A stretch of 64,000 nucleotides of DNA from Macrophomina tecta. Lineage: Eukaryota > Ascomycota > Dothideomycetes > Botryosphaeriales > Botryosphaeriaceae. The DNA lies in contig JAKSGN010000043.1 in NCBI GenBank assembly GCA_024180945.1, forward strand, positions 992,001 through 1,056,000, written 5' to 3'. Below the pieces are notes generated by a model. It had not been told where the DNA came from. It saw only the letters and a list, made by a program, of their open reading frames with translations, and did not search any database. Position numbers and translations under genes: made by a program. Below, in pieces: positions 52,899 to 64,000 of this stretch. Each line of letters opens with the position of its first letter. The first letter of the stretch is position 1.

Positions 52899-54620
52899 TC
52901 AACCCATCTCGGTGAGCTGAGCCACAATCTTCTGAAGTGCCGTAGCATCTTCGATGATCTGCTGGTGACCCTCAGCATCCTTGGGCTCGTTCAGGGTCCG
53001 GAGGCGCTGCTGGAGAACAGCCATGCGCTCAGCCCAGGCCTGGCGGAGACGCTCTTTCTCCTGGTCCCGCTGGCGAGCGGTATTGGCCTGCTTGATCTGC
53101 GCAGCCGTCTTCTGACGCTTGTCCGACTGCTCGTTAGCGCCAGTGGACTTGCGCTTGCGGCTGGCAGCTCTCTTGGCAGACTGGCTGTGAGGGGAGCCAG
53201 GCTCGGTCTGGGAAGCGGGGCTAGTGTAGTCATGCACGCGCTTCATGTGGTCGTACAAATTGTAACGACGGGGGAAACCATTACCAGGGATCGCGCGCTC
53301 GCAGTCTGGGTATGCGCACAGGTGAGGCTTGGAGCCGTGGCCGTGCATGCCATGCGCCTCACGCTCGTGGCGGAGAAGACAGGCGGTGGAGGAGAACTCA
53401 ACGTTGATGCAGGAAGGGTTCTTGCAGCGGAAGGGCTTCAAGTGCGAGTCGACGTACTTGTCGTAGTTGCACTTGAGCTTGGTCGCGCGGTGCTGGCAGT
53501 TTGCCTGACCTTCGAACGGGCAGTGGTACATCTCATCCGATGAAGGCTGTGCCTGATAGAGAGGGTGAGTGCGGGCCAACTTGACCTCAGCCTCCTCGCT
53601 TGACTTGCGAGCAGCATCCTGCTCGGCCTCCTCGTCCTCGTCATGAGCATTCATGGCGGAGGGCTGGACCGTCGCGGACTCCATCATGCTCTCAGAGCTA
53701 AGCAAACCGTCAGTAAGCAAAGTTGCAAAGCAGATCGAGGGAACAAACGTGTTCATGGGCATGAAGCTCTGCTCCTCGCCGTACTCAGAACCGCCATGGA
53801 ACATCGGGAATTGCGAAGTCATGACCGTCGAGGCGGGAGAGAGAACCTCAGAGCCCTCGAAGCGAGGCTTCGAGTCAGACTGCTGCAAAGCGGAACGATG
53901 CACGTCAGCCGGAGCAGCCGTGGCAATTGGTTCAAATGGAGACCGTACCCTCCTCTGCTCGCTCATATTCTGGGAGTTGCTGATCATGCTGTCGATGCCG
54001 TAGGTAGGGTACTGCGCAAAGTAGGGTTGAGTGACGGCGCGGCTGGGGTAGCTGTTCTGACGAGAGAGGAAGGTGGATGGAGCATCGATCGAGCCTGATG
54101 CGAAGGGTGCGCTGTAGCTCTGCGACTCGCTACCCCACGACTGGCTGTGCATCGGTGCCCTAAAGGTGAAGTCGGTCGGCGAAGCGACCTGTGCGTTGTG
54201 GAAGTTAGTGAAGTCAGACATCTTGAAGTTGCTATCTCCATTGTCCGATCCGGCGGTAGGAGGCAACATCATGTTACCCATGTCAGACTGGGATCCCGGG
54301 AAAGTTCCATGGCTCTCAACGCTAAGGGTAGGCGAGTAAATGTGGGGTCCCACAAAAGGCTCCATGATCTGGCTCCTGGTATCCTGTGGCACCTGGTAGT
54401 TGTCGTTCTTCTTGCCGCGTCTGCCAGTGTCAGGCTGGCTCATGTACGCGCTGTCATCCATAGAGGACGAGATTGACGCATCATCATCCTTGGGGAAGTG
54501 AAGGAAGTTCCGGGCCATGGTGGACAAATCTTCCTGGCCAAAGGAAAAGAGATCGCTTCCAGTGTAGGGGGTCCCTGACACTGATTGGGTCCACAAAGCA
54601 ATGTCCACAGGGGCAGTCAA
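52899..54620 (-). CDS. C2H2 zinc-finger transcription factor
   Basis: 573 residues if unspliced. The N-terminal half is Ser/Gln/Pro-rich with Asp-rich patches, typical of activation regions. Zinc-finger region at about residues 360-461: YHCPFEGQANCQ, FRCKNPSCINVEFSST with CLLRHEREAH, then HLCAYPDCERAI with YNLYDHMKRVHDY. A basic nuclear-targeting stretch KRAASRKRKS lies near 490 and a Glu/Arg/Leu-rich probable coiled coil covers about 515-573. A 51-nt stretch at 53698-53748 has GTTTGT donor, TTACTGAC branch and TTAG acceptor and is a multiple of three, so it may be an intron; spliced length would be 556. The gene family is widespread in filamentous ascomycetes; I cannot name the orthologue. 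Its upstream region is unusually long. Confidence 0.9.
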   Translation of the reverse strand: MTAPVDIALWTQSVSGTPYTGSDLFSFGQEDLSTMARNFLHFPKDDDASISSSMDDSAYMSQPDTGRRGKKNDNYQVPQDTRSQIMEPFVGPHIYSPTLSVESHGTFPGSQSDMGNMMLPPTAGSDNGDSNFKMSDFTNFHNAQVASPTDFTFRAPMHSQSWGSESQSYSAPFASGSIDAPSTFLSRQNSYPSRAVTQPYFAQYPTYGIDSMISNSQNMSEQRRVRSPFEPIATAAPADVHRSALQQSDSKPRFEGSEVLSPASTVMTSQFPMFHGGSEYGEEQSFMPMNTFVPSICFATLLTDGLLSSESMMESATVQPSAMNAHDEDEEAEQDAARKSSEEAEVKLARTHPLYQAQPSSDEMYHCPFEGQANCQHRATKLKCNYDKYVDSHLKPFRCKNPSCINVEFSSTACLLRHEREAHGMHGHGSKPHLCAYPDCERAIPGNGFPRRYNLYDHMKRVHDYTSPASQTEPGSPHSQSAKRAASRKRKSTGANEQSDKRQKTAAQIKQANTARQRDQEKERLRQAWAERMAVLQQRLRTLNEPKDAEGHQQIIEDATALQKIVAQLTEMG

Positions 54621-57600
54621 AGAAAAGTCTCCGGGCGCAGAGTCGCACTCAGAATATTCACTGGCAGGGGAATGTTAGTTTGCGCAAAAGGGAAAGTAAA
54701 GTGCGGAAGTGTGGTGCGAAAGCAAAAACAGAAAGTATAAAACAATTGCCATGTTAGTATCCTGGGACACCGTTCGAGTCTGAGAGATAGTTAGCATTGA
54801 CCGGTCAGGAGGGTTCGAAGATTTGGAACAAACCAGTCAGTAAGCCCATAGGTTCGTAGATCCAGGTATAATCATCCGGAGGCCATCTGTTGTAAAGCGG
54901 TCCGGAGGGGAAGAATCCAAGGCACGAAAATAGTTAGTCAACATAGTATGACGTCGAAATAGTCCAGGCTAAACCACTCCTAGGTAGGGTACCATCCAGT
55001 CGCATAGGGCAAAATCGTGATTTCTCACATCATGGTGGAACTTCAATTAGCACGCGATAAGTTAGTTTACACTCAAGCAATGGCGTATTAAGTGGATGTA
55101 TGAGAAGGCGTCGTCAGCCTATCGGTACGTACTAGTGAGGCCAGGAGGCCTTTCCAAATGATGGGAATCCTCGGTTAGCTCCTCTGGGCAATGTCCATCA
55201 CGGTATGTTGAAGCTTGAAAAGAAATCCAGGGAAAAGGTTGACCAGGTGGAGTCCATCCATCGGAAATCCTCCGCGGGTGCAGAATATATAGTAATCTTC
55301 AGGACAATGTCCTCATTTCAGATGTTATTGTCGTCCGCGTCGAAGTAATCCGATGACCCCTGCTCACCTGCAGGGACTGTCGATCGTTACCAGACTGGCC
55401 AGAACGTTGTCGATTTACGTCTACGATCCAGGCAGATCAATCCATGGCAGTATCCTGAGGGTCCACATATGAAAATCCGGTAGTGCTTAGATAGGTCGAG
55501 CTTTGCCAGCGGCAATCATTCCAGGGAGAGTGAACATCATTTGTTCTTGTTGTATAAGCTCGACGAGCTGTTGTCGAGAGTGAAACACACGTCGCGTCGC
55601 CTGTACTAGCCTGATAGCCAGAGAATAGCGCAATTTGCGCTCTGACGTCATCCGACGAGTAAGCGAGCGAGGATACGATCCGGGCAAAAAAACTCCAGAG
55701 CGGGACGAGTCCTGACGGCCAAAGAGAACCAAGTCCGGCGGGGTCATTTCCATTTCCTTGGAGGGCTCCTTCCGTGTGGATTTGGTAGAATTTCCTATGG
55801 CGGACTTGCTATACAAACCTTTTATGGCAAAAACAAAAAAAAAAAAAAAAAAAAACACTAAAACATTATTTCATACAGTGCGGTGCGATTCCATGAGTGG
55901 AAAAAACAAAGTGCTGGGAAAGGGACCGGCTGGGAAGTACCTGGTGTGGGCTCCTCGTTCGCGGCTGCGATTTTGCATTATGAGAAAAGCAGGCGATGGC
56001 ACTCGCTGCTGAATCCAGTCTTTTTTTTGTTGAGATCTTGTTTTTTTTCTCTTGCTCCTTTGGGGGCGATTGTGATATCTGTGCAATGCTTGTAGCAGCA
56101 GCGCTCAAGAGCAGTGTAGTGGATGAGAAGAGTGGGAAGAAGTGAAGAAGGAATCAGACGAGCGAGGAGCGGGGCGCGGTCGGTAAAAAAGGCGCGCAGC
56201 GAGCAGGCTGGGAGCTGGGACGCACTGGTGCGCTGGTCATGCGGTGGTGGGGCCAACGTGTGTGCGGCAAGGATGGTGCAGCAGAGAAAGCAGCCAGATT
56301 GGCTGAGGGAGGCGCCGCAGTTAAAAGGAACAAGCGCTTGGTCGAGCAACGGGAGGGCGCGGGTCGGTGAGAGATTAGCGTGCGCCGCCATGTGCGCAGG
56401 ATTGCGCCCGTCACACTGCCCTCGTTTACGGCCAATTGACGTGTCCAAGCGCCAAAAAGCAATCCGACGTCAACCTGCTGCGCCCTCGGCACAAACCCCC
56501 TTCGACTCGTTTCCAGCGCTGCTCCCGAGTGAGCTCATCCCGGCTCGATGTCCGGCTCGTTGAACCCGCGGCCACTGGCGTCTCAGCACGCGCAACGCAC
56601 GGCCAGCGCAATTCCCATCCTTGCCGTGCGGCATTTGCGACTCCCTGTGCTGATCGAGCAGTTTTGATTAGCCTTCCATGGCTTCGCCCGTAACCTTTGC
56701 TGAAAACTTTCGCAGTGCGTATTGCACGGTATGGAAATTCCCTGCGTGAAAGGGAACGGATCTCCGGGCGAAGCTCAAGCAGGGACGGTAGATCTCCTTG
56801 CGAGGCCCTCCCGTTGCAACCGCCGCGGGCGGGCGGGCTGGCTGGCTGGCTGAGACGAACCTGGCAGCTTGTGTCCAGCAGCCAGTGAACCACGCCTCCA
56901 CAGTTACACGGCATAGTTGCGCCCAAGCCGGTCAGTCTGGCAGCGACCATCTCACCGGTTATCACAAGAGCCTTCTCGCGCCTAGCGGGAGGCTCGAAGA
57001 GGTGGTTTGGTATTGAAGGAGAAGACTCCAGGCCGAGATGCATTGCCGTGGCATGGCAGGGAAGCCATCCGCGGAAGCCGGAGAACCGGGGCTGGAGAGC
57101 CGAAAGCTGTACTGCCAGGTTTCTTACTGGCGTCAAAAGCTTCGAAAGCGTCACTACTGGAATAGTTCAACAATGACCTAAGCAGTAAAGTTGGGGAACG
57201 AGACGGGATGAGAAGGGAGATGGAGCAGAGGACGCGGAATTGAGGCTATGAAGGATCCGCAGACGATTTGTCGCACTATCGGCTTGGTGCTGATCTCTAT
57301 GAAGGCCAGAAGAGCAATCTCAGGGCTGTGAATGGCGGGAGGGTGAAGGGAGGGAGAGGCAGTTGAGTATCCCCGCGAGCGGTAAGGTTTCTGGAAGCGT
57401 TCCTGACGGAGCCACGACGGCGCTCTGCACGCGCGTGCAGCCACAGGCGGCGCCGTTGATCATAGCCGCATCGCGCAATGCCGCTTGGTCGGCCGTGACA
57501 AAACAGCCACGCATTTCCATACGCGGTCGTTCGATTCGCGGATGGGGGGGAGCGCAAAGGATGGTGCATCGGAATCGTCTCCTTCGATCTACAGGAGAGC

Positions 57601-58256
57601 GGCGACGGTGATCCTGCAGCACTGAATCAGTTTCAGGAAGGATGGTGAAGGCTCCGTCCTTGCTCGTCTCGAGTCATCGCCGTGGTGGTTGCGTGAAGAG
57701 GGAAGTGAGCGGCGTGAGCGGGAATTTGCCAAGCGACCGGAGGTTCGTCCGCCGCAGACAAGTCGACGGTTGCCGGCACTGATGCCCAACCTCGCCGGGT
57801 TGTTCATTGACGGCGGCAGCGGACGTGACGGAGGGGCCCCAACCAACTTTGTATTTCTCAGCTGTCCACCATGTGGGACGGGCGCATTGCGGCGAGCCGA
57901 GTCTTCATCAAAGAGAAGCACGCACGCAATGCCGTTGATGAGCTGGCGCTGCTGCTCCTGGCCACTGCATCTCCTGCAACGATCGACGCGCTCAGCCTCG
58001 GGAACAGATCGAGCGACAGAGCAGCTCCGGGGGTGGAGCAAAAGGAGAGGCCGCTGAGAGAAAGGAGCACGCTGCACGAGTGGGCCCTTCGCGCGTCGGA
58101 GCCTCTTGTTCCGCGCAAGGCTGGCTGCCAAGGCCGCGGCTTCAAACAGGGCAAACGCGCGAGACTGGGACGGGGCTGGCGCTACGTAGCTCCCACGACC
58201 ACAGCCGACGTCAGCTCTGCTCTGCTCTCCTCCCACCCTGCACACCGGTCCCCGCC
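54621..58256. other. 3.6-kb region between divergent C2H2 and USE1 genes
   Basis: No gene recognised in either strand. A poly(A) tract lies at about 55835-55854, with T-rich runs near 56020-56048. Many short frames on both strands have GC-rich biased composition only. It may hold a long 5' leader and regulatory region for the transcription factor, as is common for fungal regulators; this is inference. Confidence 0.5.
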
Positions 58257-59214
58257 ATGGCCAGGACAGAAGCCCTCGCCGCGCACCAGCCCGATCCCAC
58301 TTTGATCAGCCTCACGCGCCTGCTGGACCGCCTGCAGCACACCCTCCTCTCGACTGATGCCGACCCGAAGCTGCGAACGTCGAGCTTCGAGCGTACCAAA
58401 GTCGGCGCTGTAGGTAATCTTGCGCTGCCGTACAAGCTAGTTGCCAATATATTGAGTGCCTCCCCAGAACCTTGAGTATGCCCGCTCGCTTCTGCTGCGT
58501 CTTGAGCATGACACCGCTGCCATCAAGATCCAGTCGCGCAAGCAGGCCCAGCAGGCCGACCTGCAGTCCAAGCGTGACCTGATCAAGCAGCTGAACCAGC
58601 GCTTGTACGAGCTCAACCAGCTCGAGGACGGCGATGATGATGACGATGGCGCCGAGGACTCCTCGGACGATGGCGACGACATCCCCAGCTATGCTCCCGC
58701 TCACCGCAACACATCGGATGGCTTGAACGTGCAGCACAATCCTGGAAATCAGGGAATGCAAGATTTCGCCGAGAACATACTTCGCTCTCGCCGCCCGGGT
58801 GCTAACAAAGCAAGCGCCGAGTCCGCCGCCGCCACAGGATCTTCGATCTTCTCCGGCTCCAAAAATTCAGCTGCTGATCCGATACTGCAGAAGTCTGAGA
58901 AGCTAATGTCCCACAATCGCTCCGAGCAGGAGACTCTCACGAGCTCTTTGTTGGACATGGCACTGCTGTTGAAGCAGCAGACAATGCAGTTCGGCAGCTC
59001 GCTGGAGGCCGAGAAGGACATCCTGGACCGAGCGGGCAAAGGCTTGGATACCAGCGCGCAGGGTATGGAGTCGGCAGGTCAGAGAATGGGCACGCTGAGA
59101 CGAATGACGGAGGGCAAGGGATGGTGGGCGCGAGTGAGGCTCTACGGCATAATCGGGGCATTATGGGTGGCTTGCTTCCTCATCATGTTCGTCATGCCGA
59201 AGTTGAGATTCTAA
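58257..59214 (+). CDS. USE1: SNARE protein Use1 (ER-Golgi retrograde transport)
   Basis: Use1 is an ER SNARE needed for fusion of COPI vesicles returning from the Golgi. Exon 1 58257-58409, intron 58410-58467 (58 nt, GTAGGT...CAG), exon 2 58468-59214; 299 residues. Landmarks: LISLTRLLDRLQ, SFERTKVGA joined in phase 0 to NLEYARSLLLRLE, a long polar linker with an acidic DGDDDDD run, then the SNARE motif (SHNRSEQETLTSSLLDMALLL to about GMESAGQRM) and a single C-terminal membrane anchor (YGIIGALWVACFLIMFVMP) with only four residues after it, as in tail-anchored SNAREs. It is convergent with the coatomer epsilon gene, which acts in the same pathway. Confidence 0.92.
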
Positions 59215-59602
59215 GGAGCCTTCCGGTACAAAGAGATGAAAGACGGAGCAGTTAGCCAAATCCGCATGACCTTCGTGTGCTATAACGAGAACGCATGGGT
59301 AGGGAGGCACAGCTGGATTTCACGAAGGCAAATTCCAAATCACCCACAGGAAGGGATGCAATGCAGCAAATGATAATAATAGTAGCCACAACCGAAAGGC
59401 GTTTTGACTTTGGTGGATATGTGCTTTTCTATCACGCACGAGCCCCATGTCTCGGCCTTCCGCGAACGCCTCTTCGCGAATCTCACGCTCCCGCCCTAAG
59501 GGGCAGGTCCGGCTTCCCCTTATCTTCTATATCATAAGATATGGCGCGCTGATTTCGTACTCGGATCATACTCTCATCCCCTCTTAGTGCGGGCCATTGC
59601 GC
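59215..59602. other. Convergent intergenic region
   Basis: 3' regions of USE1 and SEC28. A small frame at 59295-59537 is not supported. Confidence 0.6.
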
Positions 59603-60712
59603 TCAAGCTTCGAACTTGGGCGTGTACTTGGCCTGCGCCGCATCGAAGGCGTCCTTCTTCGCCGTGATATCCACCAAGAAAGGGTGCTTGGGATCCACCT
59701 CCTCAAGCGACTTCTTCAGCTCCGCAGTATCCTTGCCCAATATCGTATTCAGCACAATGGTGTTCGCCAGCACACCCGGGCTCTTGGGGTCGAGGGCGAT
59801 GGCCTGCTGCAGCGCAGCCTCGGCCTCAGGGTAGCGTCCGAGATGCAGCTCCGAGACGGCCTGGCCGACGAGCGACTGCACGGCCTGGGAGGCGGGCGCC
59901 TGGGCGAGCTCCTCAAACACGTAGAACGCCTGCTGGTACTTCTCTCCGCCCTATATCGCGGCCCTCTCCGTCAGTATTGCCAGCACACATGTACAAGAAT
60001 AGCTCCATCCAAGCTTGCAAACGTACCTCCCTCAAGCCCACCCACGACTCGGCAATATTGACGAGCAAGCTGTCCTGCGCCCACTTCCGCGCCTGCTGTG
60101 CCTCCTTCGCGGCCAGATCCGCGCGGTTCTGCTGTAGATGTATCTGAATGATCAACGCAACCCTATTGCGCCATGCCCCAAAAAATCAGCACGGCAATCC
60201 CACACACCCATGTAGAGTAAAAACACCTACGCATCCAACGACCCCTGATGCTTCGCCAGCAGCGCGAGCGCCTCCTCCGTCAGTCCCGCATTCGCCAACA
60301 CGCTCCCCGCCAGCAGCTGCACGCTCAGATTGTCACCACTGGCAGCCGCCAGCTCCTGCGCCTTAGCGACAGCCTCCTCAGCGCTGTCGGGGTTCTTGAG
60401 GTACGCGGCGAGCGTGCCGGCGGCCTGCAGGTCGGGCACGCCCGGCTCGGCCGCCGCCTCGGCGATGACGGCGTCGTACTGCCCGAGGGCGAGGCGCGCG
60501 CGCAGCTGGAGCACGCGGGCGGGCAGCGCGTTCGAGGCCGAGAAAGACGACGTGTCGAAGTCGACGACTTGCTGGTACTGGCCCTGGTGGAAGGCGTTGT
60601 GGATGTTGACGAGCTCTACGGCGGTGCACGTCGGGATATGTCAGTGTGGCCTGGTATTTGCTGTGAGGAGGGCGGGGAGCTTCGCACCTCCTTCTGCGGA
60701 GTAGGGATCCAT
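59603..60712 (-). CDS. SEC28: Coatomer subunit epsilon (Sec28/epsilon-COP)
   Basis: Part of the COPI coat for Golgi-to-ER vesicles, bound to alpha-COP. Exons 60712-60688, 60615-60231, 60162-60027 and 59950-59603, with introns of 72, 68 and 76 nt having GTGCGA, GTAGGT and GTACGT donors and TAG acceptors; 297 residues. The start MDPYSAEGELVNIHNAFHQG, YQQVVDFD, LPARVLQLRARLALGQY, ADLAAKEAQQARKW, the AESWVGLREGGEKYQQAFYV join and the end VDPKHPFLVDI are typical. The protein is a row of TPR-like helices, as expected. All splice joins keep frame. No lesion. Confidence 0.93.
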
Positions 60713-61809
60713 CTTGGGCGGTGGTTCGGGGGTGTCTTGATGTCGGGGTGCGGGGGTATGCGGCGGCGCGGTAAGCGGTGCGGTTCCGGGGTATCAATGT
60801 GCTGCCGCAGCTAACGCGTGTGTGAGGATGGCGGGGGATATGTTCTGCGGCAGCAATTGCCTGGATGTCGGGGTTGCTGTTGTCGCGATAGGTGTGGACA
60901 AGTATGAACGGATCTACGGCGGACTTTACAGACCACCTTGCTTGCTTCCGCGCGCGCAGCGAAGGATGTGCGCGCCGGCCCTTTCTCGCGCCTACTCAAA
61001 TCACCAATCCAGTGCGTCTCTCGCGGCCCGCTACCACAACCACCATTAACCATGTATGCTCTGATAAAACCTTCCACATGTGTGGAATTGGGCATCAAGT
61101 CTCAGATCCAACATTCCCCTTTTCGGCCAACAGATCTGTATACTTTCTTGGCCGAACCTGCATAAGCTACATCATTGATTGTCAGGCCTACAGGCTTGAA
61201 CCTTCTCTTGAAAGACCATTCCAGACTCTCATTTAAGCTCCTTTGCAAGCCATACACAGATCCTTGTATCTGTATAGATGCTGAGCAACCGGCACATGGT
61301 CGCAGACGTTCCTCGGTGAGCTTGCAGCCAACATCGCTGCGGCTGTCCTCAGTGTCGCTGCTGATCCAGCAAACTCTTCAAGTAATCTGACACCAACGGA
61401 AGCATCAGGGTGATTTCACTTCGGTCAAACGAAACCGCGTGTTACATCCAGATAGCACCCCTTGCTTTCTTGGGCGTCGAGTGACGGAATCTCGGTATGC
61501 CGAGCGGCCTTCACATAGCCGCCGCTCACGTGCAATGACGAATTCGAGCTCTATTGGGACTTCATCTCAGAGCCATATTGCGTCGAAACTTTACCACTCC
61601 ACGTCAGTGCTTGAACAACTTCGCATTCTAATGATGTCCCTTTGGCCTTACATTCTCATAATCATGCGGTCGACCCCACCACATCAGAAAAATGGAATTG
61701 CCCCCGCCTGAAAGCCTAACACGGAAGAAGGCATGACTGGGGGGCTTTCTCTACTCTTAAGCCTATATATCCGGCACTAAATGAAGCCAGTCACCCAAAA
61801 TACGCTTCA
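60713..61809. other. Intergenic, no gene recognised
   Basis: Promoter of SEC28 and the 3' region of the sulfotransferase-like gene. Short plus-strand frames (60822-61236, 61439-61711) lack family signatures. Confidence 0.5.
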
Positions 61810-62738
61810 TCACCAGGGCAATCTCAGTGCACTGGAGCGCTGACGGAAGTACACAATCCCCATTGCAAGCATCGGTACGGCCGAGTATACCAGCGTTCGT
61901 TGCACCAGGTTTATCAAAGCTCGCTTCATAAAGTCTTCCGCCACGCTCTGGAAATGGTCAGGGCCGTTCTTCGCCCCGTCCGGCATGGGCTCATCCGGGA
62001 TCGGGACTCCCAGAAACGGGCAGAGCTTCTCCCAAGTGATGCCCTCCTCGATCCTCAAGTAGAGCAACTTCTCGGCTGGAACGGTAGCCTTGACGCGCGC
62101 GACGTGGTCGATGTAGTACTGCTTGATGCGCTCGTTATCCGGGTAGCCGCAAGGTCATGGGCCATCTTGTAGCACATCAGGTAAATCGGCCGGATCGCCC
62201 TCCTGTCGAATAACCCCAGAACGGCCATGGACCTATCTAAGCCGAATGCGAAGACGGTCTTGTGCATCGATCTGACCCAGGCGTCAGGATCGCGATCGGT
62301 GAGGATGAATTTCGCGTCAGGGTAGGCCGCGTACAGCTCCTCAACGAAGAAAGCGGCAGGAATATCGGCGACCGCCTTTTCCAATGTGTCAGCTACTTCT
62401 CATTTCATCTAATCTTCATTTTCAGCTTACGTTGTATTGCCCGTACCACCTATCAAAATCCTCTCTTCCATAAGGTCTGCCTTCGTCGTATTTTGCTCTG
62501 TACGCCTCGTAAAACAAGCTCGTATCCCGCTCGCCGTTCAACATGGTCTCCATCATGTGGTATGTTCGAAACCCGAGGGCGTTCAGTCCCCAGTACAGGC
62601 CCATGGTGCCGGTCCTATGTCTGATCAGCGCAAGATCACCATGAAACTTCTGGAGTGTACAGACCTGCACATGCCCAAGCAGATGACCTGCATTGGCTGT
62701 GTGCGCTGGCTCTTCTCCTTGTCGATGAGTCGGGGCAT
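61810..62738 (-). pseudogene. Sulfotransferase-family (Sulfotransfer_4) gene with one frameshift
   Basis: Fungal members of this P-loop family are common but poorly characterised. Exon 1 62738-62665, intron 62615-62664 (50 nt), exon 2 62614-62431, intron 62376-62430 (55 nt, CTGAC branch), then 62375 onward. Landmarks: VICLGMCRTGTMGLYWGLNA, in which GMCRTGTMG is the nucleotide-sulfate loop split by intron 1, GFRTYHMMETM, DIPAAFFVEELYAAYPDAKF and ILTDRDPDAWVRSM. Near 62146-62154 one base is missing (after KMAHDL), and the family continues in another frame with GYPDNERIKQYYIDHV, KLLYLRIEEGITWEKLCPFL and a C-terminal hydrophobic helix to 61810. An N-terminal extension to 62975 is in frame but not family-like. 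A sequence error would restore a normal gene. Confidence 0.8.
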
Positions 62739-64000
62739 CTTGCCGACGCGCTTGAACAACAATGTGGTGGACGGGTGAGTGCGAAGGATACTGGCAAAAT
62801 TGCGCGTGGTGGCACAGGCAGACTGCAGCCCCGATTCGAGCGAACCCCTCAGAGTCTGCGGCAAGTGGGCTGCAAGGTAGTGTCTTCTGCGCAGACTTCC
62901 TGGATGCTTGCTTATTTCTGTGGCCTGCCGAAGGGGAGAGAAATTATTTGGGCTCGCGGCCTTTGAAGCAGCCACTGCTGCCCCCCCCCCCCCCCATGGC
63001 CGCTGCAGCCTGCAACCGCTCGCATTCGGACATCATCACCTTGCCTCCTTCCTCGCCTGACCTGCTTTCCTCTCCGGGCAGGAAAACTGGAGATTCGAAC
63101 GGATGTGCCCACCATCTCGGTCTTAGCGGGGTGCTCGCATTTCAAGCGGGCCACTCAAGTAGTGCGCGTCTCGCTGCACAATCCCCGCAGGTACATCAGC
63201 CCGCTGTTTCCTCGCCACGCCCGCCTGAAGAAAGGACACTAACAGTCGGAGAGACCCAGCCTCCAGCTAAGGAATCAGTTGACTGGTATTCTTCGCCATC
63301 ACTGTTCTAAGAGAGAGCTTTGCTGCATGCTCGAGATCATCCCACATTCTTTTTCTTTTTTTTTTTTTCGCGGCATGGCCTGGGTAGGCCGTGACTGCTG
63401 GATTCTGTCTTCTCTCCGCAATGCCGCATAACCGATCCAGGGCCTGTGCGCTGTCCCGCGGCGTGACCCACCAGGGGCGAATTAGTAAGTCTGAGCATTC
63501 AGACGACCATCGAGTCTAAAGCAGACCAGAGCGATGTGATGAGCTTACATGTTTCCTCAACCTGTCCCCTGCTTCTCCCTGGCATGATTTCATCAATAGC
63601 TCCAGTTGCGTCTGCAAGCAAATAGCAAAGTCTCTCTCAGCGCCTATTTTTAGACCGTTCCGGTAGAAACACCAAGCTTTTGCGAAGGGATCCACACACA
63701 CGCACCAAAATAGTTGGGTGAACCCTAATCTGCCTGAGCGCTTACTCGAGAACGTAGGTCTCAAAACACCTCTTGACGCACATGCTTCCTCAACCACAGG
63801 TCTCACTGCCCGGGCCATTACAGTACGCTCGTTCTCCGGTGTTAATCTGGACCGGTAAGCATCAGTGCAGACCCTGGAAACTAACTGTGATATGCATCTA
63901 GATGCAAAGAAAGTGGGAAAAAAAAAAAAAAAAGTAAAAGCAGCCAAGGGAAGATGGTACAATTCAGTTAGAGTTGGGCTACTAGGCCCGGCCTACTTCG
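62739..64000. other. No gene recognised; homopolymer runs
   Basis: A C14-15 run lies at about 62982-62996, a T-rich run near 63350-63370 and an A18 run near 63919-63935. The minus-strand frame at 63516-63962 and plus-strand frame at 62762-63310 have no family signature. Confidence 0.5.

Noticed and set aside
63080..63110. Possible minus-strand tRNA T-loop (GTTCGAATC)
   Set aside because: Flanking bases do not form the T stem.

Overview
The window reads as a filamentous ascomycete (Pezizomycotina, possibly a plant-associated Dothideomycete; the class is inferred). The evidence is short spliceosomal introns (about 47-82 nt) with GTRNGT donors and CTAAC/CTGAC branch points, HET, NACHT-ankyrin and Zn2Cys6 families, and a Ty3/gypsy element whose damage is all C-to-T or G-to-A, the mark of repeat-induced point mutation (RIP).

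Layout. 1-4.9 kb: a HET-domain gene broken by one stop codon, a Copia-type reverse-transcriptase relic, and an intact gene for a secreted RALF-like peptide (mimic of a plant peptide hormone). 4.9-12.8 kb: a complete but mutated Ty3/gypsy element lying on the minus strand, with 446-bp LTRs and a GTAAA target duplication; between integrase and the left LTR it carries an extra antisense, intron-containing gene. 13.8-22.2 kb: what looks like a decayed secondary-metabolism cluster (BAHD-type acyltransferase, Zn2Cys6 regulator, MDR reductase, AMP-dependent ligase, all broken) beside an intact Old Yellow Enzyme; a cluster of perfect palindromes lies 5' of the acyltransferase. 22.2-48.3 kb: scattered accessory genes, namely an Ala/Pro/Asp-rich secreted protein, an AlkB-like dioxygenase, decayed membrane-protein genes, a RIP-damaged SDR, a secreted intradiol dioxygenase, a NACHT-ankyrin gene split by a solo LTR of the same family as the Ty3 element, a membrane protein, a copper amine oxidase with one internal stop, and a secreted lipocalin-like protein.

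48.9-60.8 kb is different: PP2A activator (PTPA), glutathione peroxidase, a C2H2 transcription factor, the SNARE Use1 and coatomer epsilon (Sec28), all intact. 61.8-62.7 kb holds a Sulfotransfer_4-family gene with one frameshift; nothing is recognised after it.

So the window joins a transposon-rich, gene-eroding accessory compartment (about 1-48 kb) to a conserved core block. The two most notable items are the RALF-like peptide next to the transposon and the antisense spliced gene carried inside the retroelement. No rRNA, convincing tRNA or CRISPR was seen. Gene models come from reading frames and splice signals only; several single-base lesions could be assembly errors.
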